From contig NZ_MIEH01000017.1 in assembly GCF_001754075.1 (NCBI RefSeq), forward strand, positions 62,001-126,000: a stretch of 64,000 bases of DNA, written 5' to 3'. This document shows positions 60,493 to 64,000 of this stretch, piece by piece. Source of the DNA: Merdimonas faecis (GTDB taxonomy: Bacteria; Bacillota; Clostridia; Lachnospirales; Lachnospiraceae). How positions within the stretch are numbered: position 1 is the first letter of the stretch; every line of letters starts with the position of its first letter. Under the pieces are notes generated by a model, which did not search any database, was not told the DNA's origin, and was given only the letters and a program-made list of their open reading frames with translations. A program made the position numbers and the translations under genes.

Positions 60493-61746
60493 ATGATACA
60501 CTGGAAAAGGAAGAAATTCCGGGTCCTGGAAAAGGATCAGGATCCGACAGATAAAATTGTAGACCGTATTTTAGGAGAACTCAGGAAAGAAGACCACCCG
60601 GAGACGGAGGCCATGGAGGAGGCAAAGCGGCAGAAGCGTAAGCGCTGGAAGAAAACGGGCATCATAGCCGGAAGTATCCTGGCAGTGTCGATCGGGATCT
60701 ATCTTTTGATCAATCTTCAGACTTATACCAGCGTTCGAACCGTTGACACTTATCCGGTCAGCGGGGCAGCCAGCAACGAGTACAAGCAGTTTGCTGATGG
60801 TGTGCTCAAGTACAGCAGAGACGGGATTTCCTATCTGGATCAGAAGGGCAGCGAGGTGTGGAACCAGCCGTACCAGATCCAGAATCCTGTAGTCGATGTG
60901 AATGAGACTTCCGGAGCCGTAGCGGATAAGGGCGGAAACGCAATTCTGGTGTTTAATGAAGAAGGGCTGCGGGGAGAGATAGAGACAGACCTTCCGATTG
61001 AAAGAATCAGCGTGTCGGAACAGGGCATCGTCAGTGTGATCCTGATTGATGAAAGTTCTTCGCAGATTCTTTGTTATGATGCGGCGGGGAATATTCTGGT
61101 AGAGCATAAGACGTCTGTGAACGGGACAGGCTATCCGATGGATGCGGCGCTGTCGCCGGACGGCGAGATCCTGCAGGTGCTGTACCTCTATACACAGGAT
61201 GGGACGATCACCTCCCGGGTTGCGTACTATAACTTTGGGCAAGAAGGAGAAAGCGAGACAGACCATCAGGTGACGGAGCAGGAATATAAGGATGTGGTGA
61301 TGGCGGACGGATTTTTCATGAATCAGTCAGTTTCTGCGGCGGTTGGAGACAATATGCTGACTGTTTTCCGGGGGAAAAGCGTGCCGGAAGAAGCAGTAAA
61401 GGTAGAGATTGACAAAGAAATCAAAAGTGTTTTCCACAGCCAGAAATATATCGGGATGATCCTGAAAAATGAAGGAAAAGAAGGGTATGAGCTCCGGCTT
61501 TATAATGACCGGGGGCAGATGGCGATGTCTGAGGATTTTTCCGGCGATTACAGCAATGTTAAGATCTGCGGCAGTCAGGTGATCATGTATGACGGGAAGA
61601 ACTGCAGCATTTTTACCAGAGGAGGAATCCAGAAATTTGAAGGGGAGATGAACAGCAATATACTGGAAATTTTCCCGGTAGCAGGGGTAAATAAGTACAT
61701 TGTGATGAACGAGAACGGAATGGAAGTTGTCCGTCTTGTAAAATAA
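60493..61746 (+). CDS. DUF5711-family membrane-anchored beta-propeller-like protein
   Basis: The product has 417 residues from the ATG at 60493. A charged cytoplasmic N-terminus with KRQKRKRWKK precedes one membrane helix near residues 58-78 (GIIAGSILAVSIGIYLLIN). An outer domain of repeated beta strands follows (YSRDGISYLDQKGSEVW, ILVFNEEGLRGEIE, ILCYDAAGNILVEHK), like a propeller. The family is common in Lachnospiraceae; function unknown. It is ten bases before the CvpA gene, so the two are co-transcribed. Confidence 0.82.
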   Translation: MIHWKRKKFRVLEKDQDPTDKIVDRILGELRKEDHPETEAMEEAKRQKRKRWKKTGIIAGSILAVSIGIYLLINLQTYTSVRTVDTYPVSGAASNEYKQFADGVLKYSRDGISYLDQKGSEVWNQPYQIQNPVVDVNETSGAVADKGGNAILVFNEEGLRGEIETDLPIERISVSEQGIVSVILIDESSSQILCYDAAGNILVEHKTSVNGTGYPMDAALSPDGEILQVLYLYTQDGTITSRVAYYNFGQEGESETDHQVTEQEYKDVVMADGFFMNQSVSAAVGDNMLTVFRGKSVPEEAVKVEIDKEIKSVFHSQKYIGMILKNEGKEGYELRLYNDRGQMAMSEDFSGDYSNVKICGSQVIMYDGKNCSIFTRGGIQKFEGEMNSNILEIFPVAGVNKYIVMNENGMEVVRLVK

Positions 61747-61755
61747 GGAGAGCTT

Positions 61756-62673
61756 ATGAATTGGTTATCAATGACAGTAGGAGCAATATTTCTGATCTGC
61801 CTGATCGTCGGCTTTATGCGGGGTGCGGTTAAGATCATCGTATCCCTTGCGGCAACCGTGGTCACGCTGGTGCTGGTCTGGTTCGCCACCCCGTATGCAG
61901 CGGACGCGCTGGCAAAGTATACGCCACTGGATGATATGATCAAGAGCCAGGTGGTCACGACCATGGCAAATGCGGCGTCCGCCCAGCTGGGAGGCGAGGA
62001 TCAGAGCGGAATGGACGCGGACAGTGTGCGCAGGGTGCTGAACGCTACGGGCGTGTCGGAAGAGACCCTTGCCCAGTACGGGGTCAGTATTGATGATATT
62101 GTAAACGGAAATGTGACAAGCAGCGATCTGGCCCAGTTTGGTATCTCCGGCGACCTGCTGGACGGCCTTCAGGGTGAGGAAGGAACCGCCATGGAGGATA
62201 TCATCACCAGTGCGGAGATCCCCAGAGATCTGCAGATCTCTGCGATCGAGGGAGCCGATCTGCCGGATCTTTTCAAGAGCCTGCTGACGGAAAATAACAA
62301 CAGCGAGATGTACACCAGACTGGGGGCGACTACATTTGCGGAATATGTAGGCGACTTCCTGGCAAAACTGATCTTAAATATTCTGGCGTTTTTAGGAACC
62401 TTTATCCTGATCACGATCATCATACGGGCCATTGTATTCGCCCTGGATATCGTATCCGATCTGCCGGTGCTGGGAGTGTTAAACCGGCTGGCCGGAGGCG
62501 TGATCGGCCTTAGCGGCGCGCTGATCATTGTGTGGACCGCTTTTGTGGTGATCACCCTTCTTTATGTGACCAGTTTTGGAAAAGAACTCTATACCATGAT
62601 AGAAACAGACAATTTTTTGAGTGTTCTGTATCAATACAATCCGATCATGAGTCTGGCGACCATGTTCCGATAG
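61756..62673 (+). CDS. CvpA-family membrane protein
   Basis: The product has 305 residues with AAGGAGAG upstream. The N-terminal pair of helices (SMTVGAIFLICLIVGFMRGA, KIIVSLAATVVTLVLVWFAT) and C-terminal pair (LILNILAFLGTFILITIIIRA, IGLSGALIIVWTAFVVITLLY) match CvpA. An insertion of about 120 residues lies between them. CvpA proteins affect colicin V secretion and envelope homeostasis in proteobacteria. The envelope context here fits but the exact role is unknown. Confidence 0.82.
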   Translation: MNWLSMTVGAIFLICLIVGFMRGAVKIIVSLAATVVTLVLVWFATPYAADALAKYTPLDDMIKSQVVTTMANAASAQLGGEDQSGMDADSVRRVLNATGVSEETLAQYGVSIDDIVNGNVTSSDLAQFGISGDLLDGLQGEEGTAMEDIITSAEIPRDLQISAIEGADLPDLFKSLLTENNNSEMYTRLGATTFAEYVGDFLAKLILNILAFLGTFILITIIIRAIVFALDIVSDLPVLGVLNRLAGGVIGLSGALIIVWTAFVVITLLYVTSFGKELYTMIETDNFLSVLYQYNPIMSLATMFR

Positions 62674-62714
62674 ACACCTGTAAATGTGAAGACACAGTAA
62701 GGAGGAAGAAGGAA

Positions 62715-63911
62715 ATGCCATTACTGAACGAAAACTACCAGAACCTGGAAGAAAGCTATCTGTTTGCGGAGATCGCAAGACGGGTCAGCAAATATGAAGA
62801 AGCCCATCCGGACCAGAAGATCATCCGGCTGGGGATCGGAGACGTGACAAAGCCTCTGACAAAGAAAGTGATCGAGGCGCTCCACAAAGCGGTGGAGGAG
62901 CAGGCGGTTTCCGAAACCTTCCGGGGATACGGACCGGAGAAAGGATATGATTTCCTGCGGAACGCCATTTCTGCGTATTATAAGAAAAACGGAGCGGACG
63001 TAGATCCGGATACCATCTTCATTTCCGACGGCGCAAAAAGCGATACCGGCAACATCACAGATCTGTTTGGCAAAGAGAATGTAGTCCTGGTGCCGGACCC
63101 GGTTTATCCGGTCTACGTAGACACCAATCTCATGGACGGCCGTAAGATCGTTTATATGAACGGTACAGCAGAAAATGATTTCCTGCCCATGCCGGATCCG
63201 TCGGTGAAGGCAGACCTGATCTATCTGTGCTCGCCCAATAACCCTACAGGAGCCTGCTACAGCAAAGAGCAGCTGGAAAAGTGGGTGGCGTATGCAAAAG
63301 AAATGCAGGCAGTGATCCTGTTTGACGCGGCTTATGAAGCTTTCGTGTCAGATCCGGCGCTTCCCAGAAGTATCTTTGAGATCGAAGGCGCAAAAGAATG
63401 TGCCATCGAATTCTGCTCCTTATCCAAAACAGCAGGATTTACCGGAACCAGATGTTCTTACACCGTCATTCCCAAAGAACTGGTATTCCCGGCATCTAAC
63501 GGAGCAGAACTCTCCCTGCATGCCATGTGGAACCGGAGACATTCCACCAAATTTAACGGGACGCCGTATATCGTGCAGCGTGCGGCGGAGGCAGTCTTCA
63601 CAGAAGAAGGAATGGCGGAGTGCATGGAAAACATCGAATACTACCGGCAGAATGCAAAGATCATTGCCGATGTGCTGAGAAAGAAAAACATTCCCTTTAC
63701 CGGAGGCGTGAACTCTCCCTATATCTGGTTTGAGTGCCCCAAAGGCATGGAATCCTGGGAGTTCTTTGATTATCTTTTGACCCATGCCCAGGTGGTGGGA
63801 ACACCGGGAGCCGGGTTTGGCGAAAACGGCAAGAATTATTTCCGCCTGACGGCATTCGGACAGCACGAGAGTACGGCGGAGGCCATGCGGCGGTTTGAGG
63901 AGTTGTTTTAA
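62715..63911 (+). CDS. dapL: LL-diaminopimelate aminotransferase
   Basis: The product has 398 residues from the ATG at 62715, with GGAGGAAG upstream. Fold-type I aminotransferase with RLGIGDVTKPL, YGPEKGYDFLRNAI, LCSPNNPTGA and the PLP lysine in SLSKTAGFTGTRCSY. These are DapL signatures. It makes LL-diaminopimelate from tetrahydrodipicolinate in one step for lysine and peptidoglycan. The downstream 89 bases to the window end are AT-rich with no gene. Confidence 0.93.
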   Translation: MPLLNENYQNLEESYLFAEIARRVSKYEEAHPDQKIIRLGIGDVTKPLTKKVIEALHKAVEEQAVSETFRGYGPEKGYDFLRNAISAYYKKNGADVDPDTIFISDGAKSDTGNITDLFGKENVVLVPDPVYPVYVDTNLMDGRKIVYMNGTAENDFLPMPDPSVKADLIYLCSPNNPTGACYSKEQLEKWVAYAKEMQAVILFDAAYEAFVSDPALPRSIFEIEGAKECAIEFCSLSKTAGFTGTRCSYTVIPKELVFPASNGAELSLHAMWNRRHSTKFNGTPYIVQRAAEAVFTEEGMAECMENIEYYRQNAKIIADVLRKKNIPFTGGVNSPYIWFECPKGMESWEFFDYLLTHAQVVGTPGAGFGENGKNYFRLTAFGQHESTAEAMRRFEELF

Positions 63912-64000
63912 CTAACATTTTATGAAGTGTTTACAATTAAAAATGTATAAAAAGAATAGAATATAAGCAATTCAAAAAATATAAAATGATAAATAAGTGC

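Overview
The window looks like chromosome from a spore-forming gut Firmicute of the Lachnospiraceae type. The indications are a complete yabP-yabQ-divIC-spoIIE-tilS-hpt-ftsH neighbourhood, a GlgC/GlgD pair, a split transketolase, LL-diaminopimelate aminotransferase, a T-box in front of proS, a DUF5711 protein, and strong AGGAGG ribosome sites. The genus is not decided by what I can read.

Positions 1 to about 12,577 are one end of an integrative conjugative element. Its boundary is a 3' fragment of a tRNA-Cys gene (12533-12577) that lacks the 5' half, the usual scar of integration into a tRNA gene. The AT-rich left part (1-2623) carries cargo: a KAP-family P-loop NTPase cut by the window edge, a 30-residue holin-like toxin with an overlapping antisense RNA (a probable type I toxin-antitoxin pair), and a small membrane protein. 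From 12,279 down to 2,669 the minus strand holds mobilisation and control genes: a winged-helix protein, an ArpU-like regulator, DUF5697, DUF6100, a second winged-helix protein, a VirD4/TraG coupling protein and an S1-domain protein. A 2,349-bp IS21-family element (3812-6160) with a 4-bp target duplication has split the coupling-protein gene. Removing it restores a 651-residue reading frame exactly. No integrase or relaxase lies in the window.

From 12.7 kb on, the sequence is host chromosome. A two-component system, cardiolipin synthase, a lipoprotein prolyl isomerase, a MerR regulator with an ABC exporter, a bile-acid-symporter-family protein, YaaA and a HAD phosphatase lead to purC and glgCD. 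Then follow moaC/xdhC, the rpmG-secE-nusG-rplK-rplA block with two L1-type leaders, a trio of envelope genes containing an amidase/class A beta-lactamase-like fusion, and T-box-controlled proS. The rest is a REP-associated transposase (RAYT), cca, a spore-coat kinase-like gene behind a sigma-E-type promoter, phosphoglucomutase, hup and the sporulation/division block. After that come a GH13 enzyme, map, pfkA, dnaX-ybaB-recR, a LacI-transaldolase-split transketolase cluster, and a LysM-DUF5711-CvpA-dapL group.

Dispersed near-perfect palindromes run through the host part. Five copies share an arm beginning GGGGACGGGGGATTT and two share GGGGACGTACACTTTT. Two of the first family flank the RAYT gene in inverted orientation, which makes it the likely agent spreading them.
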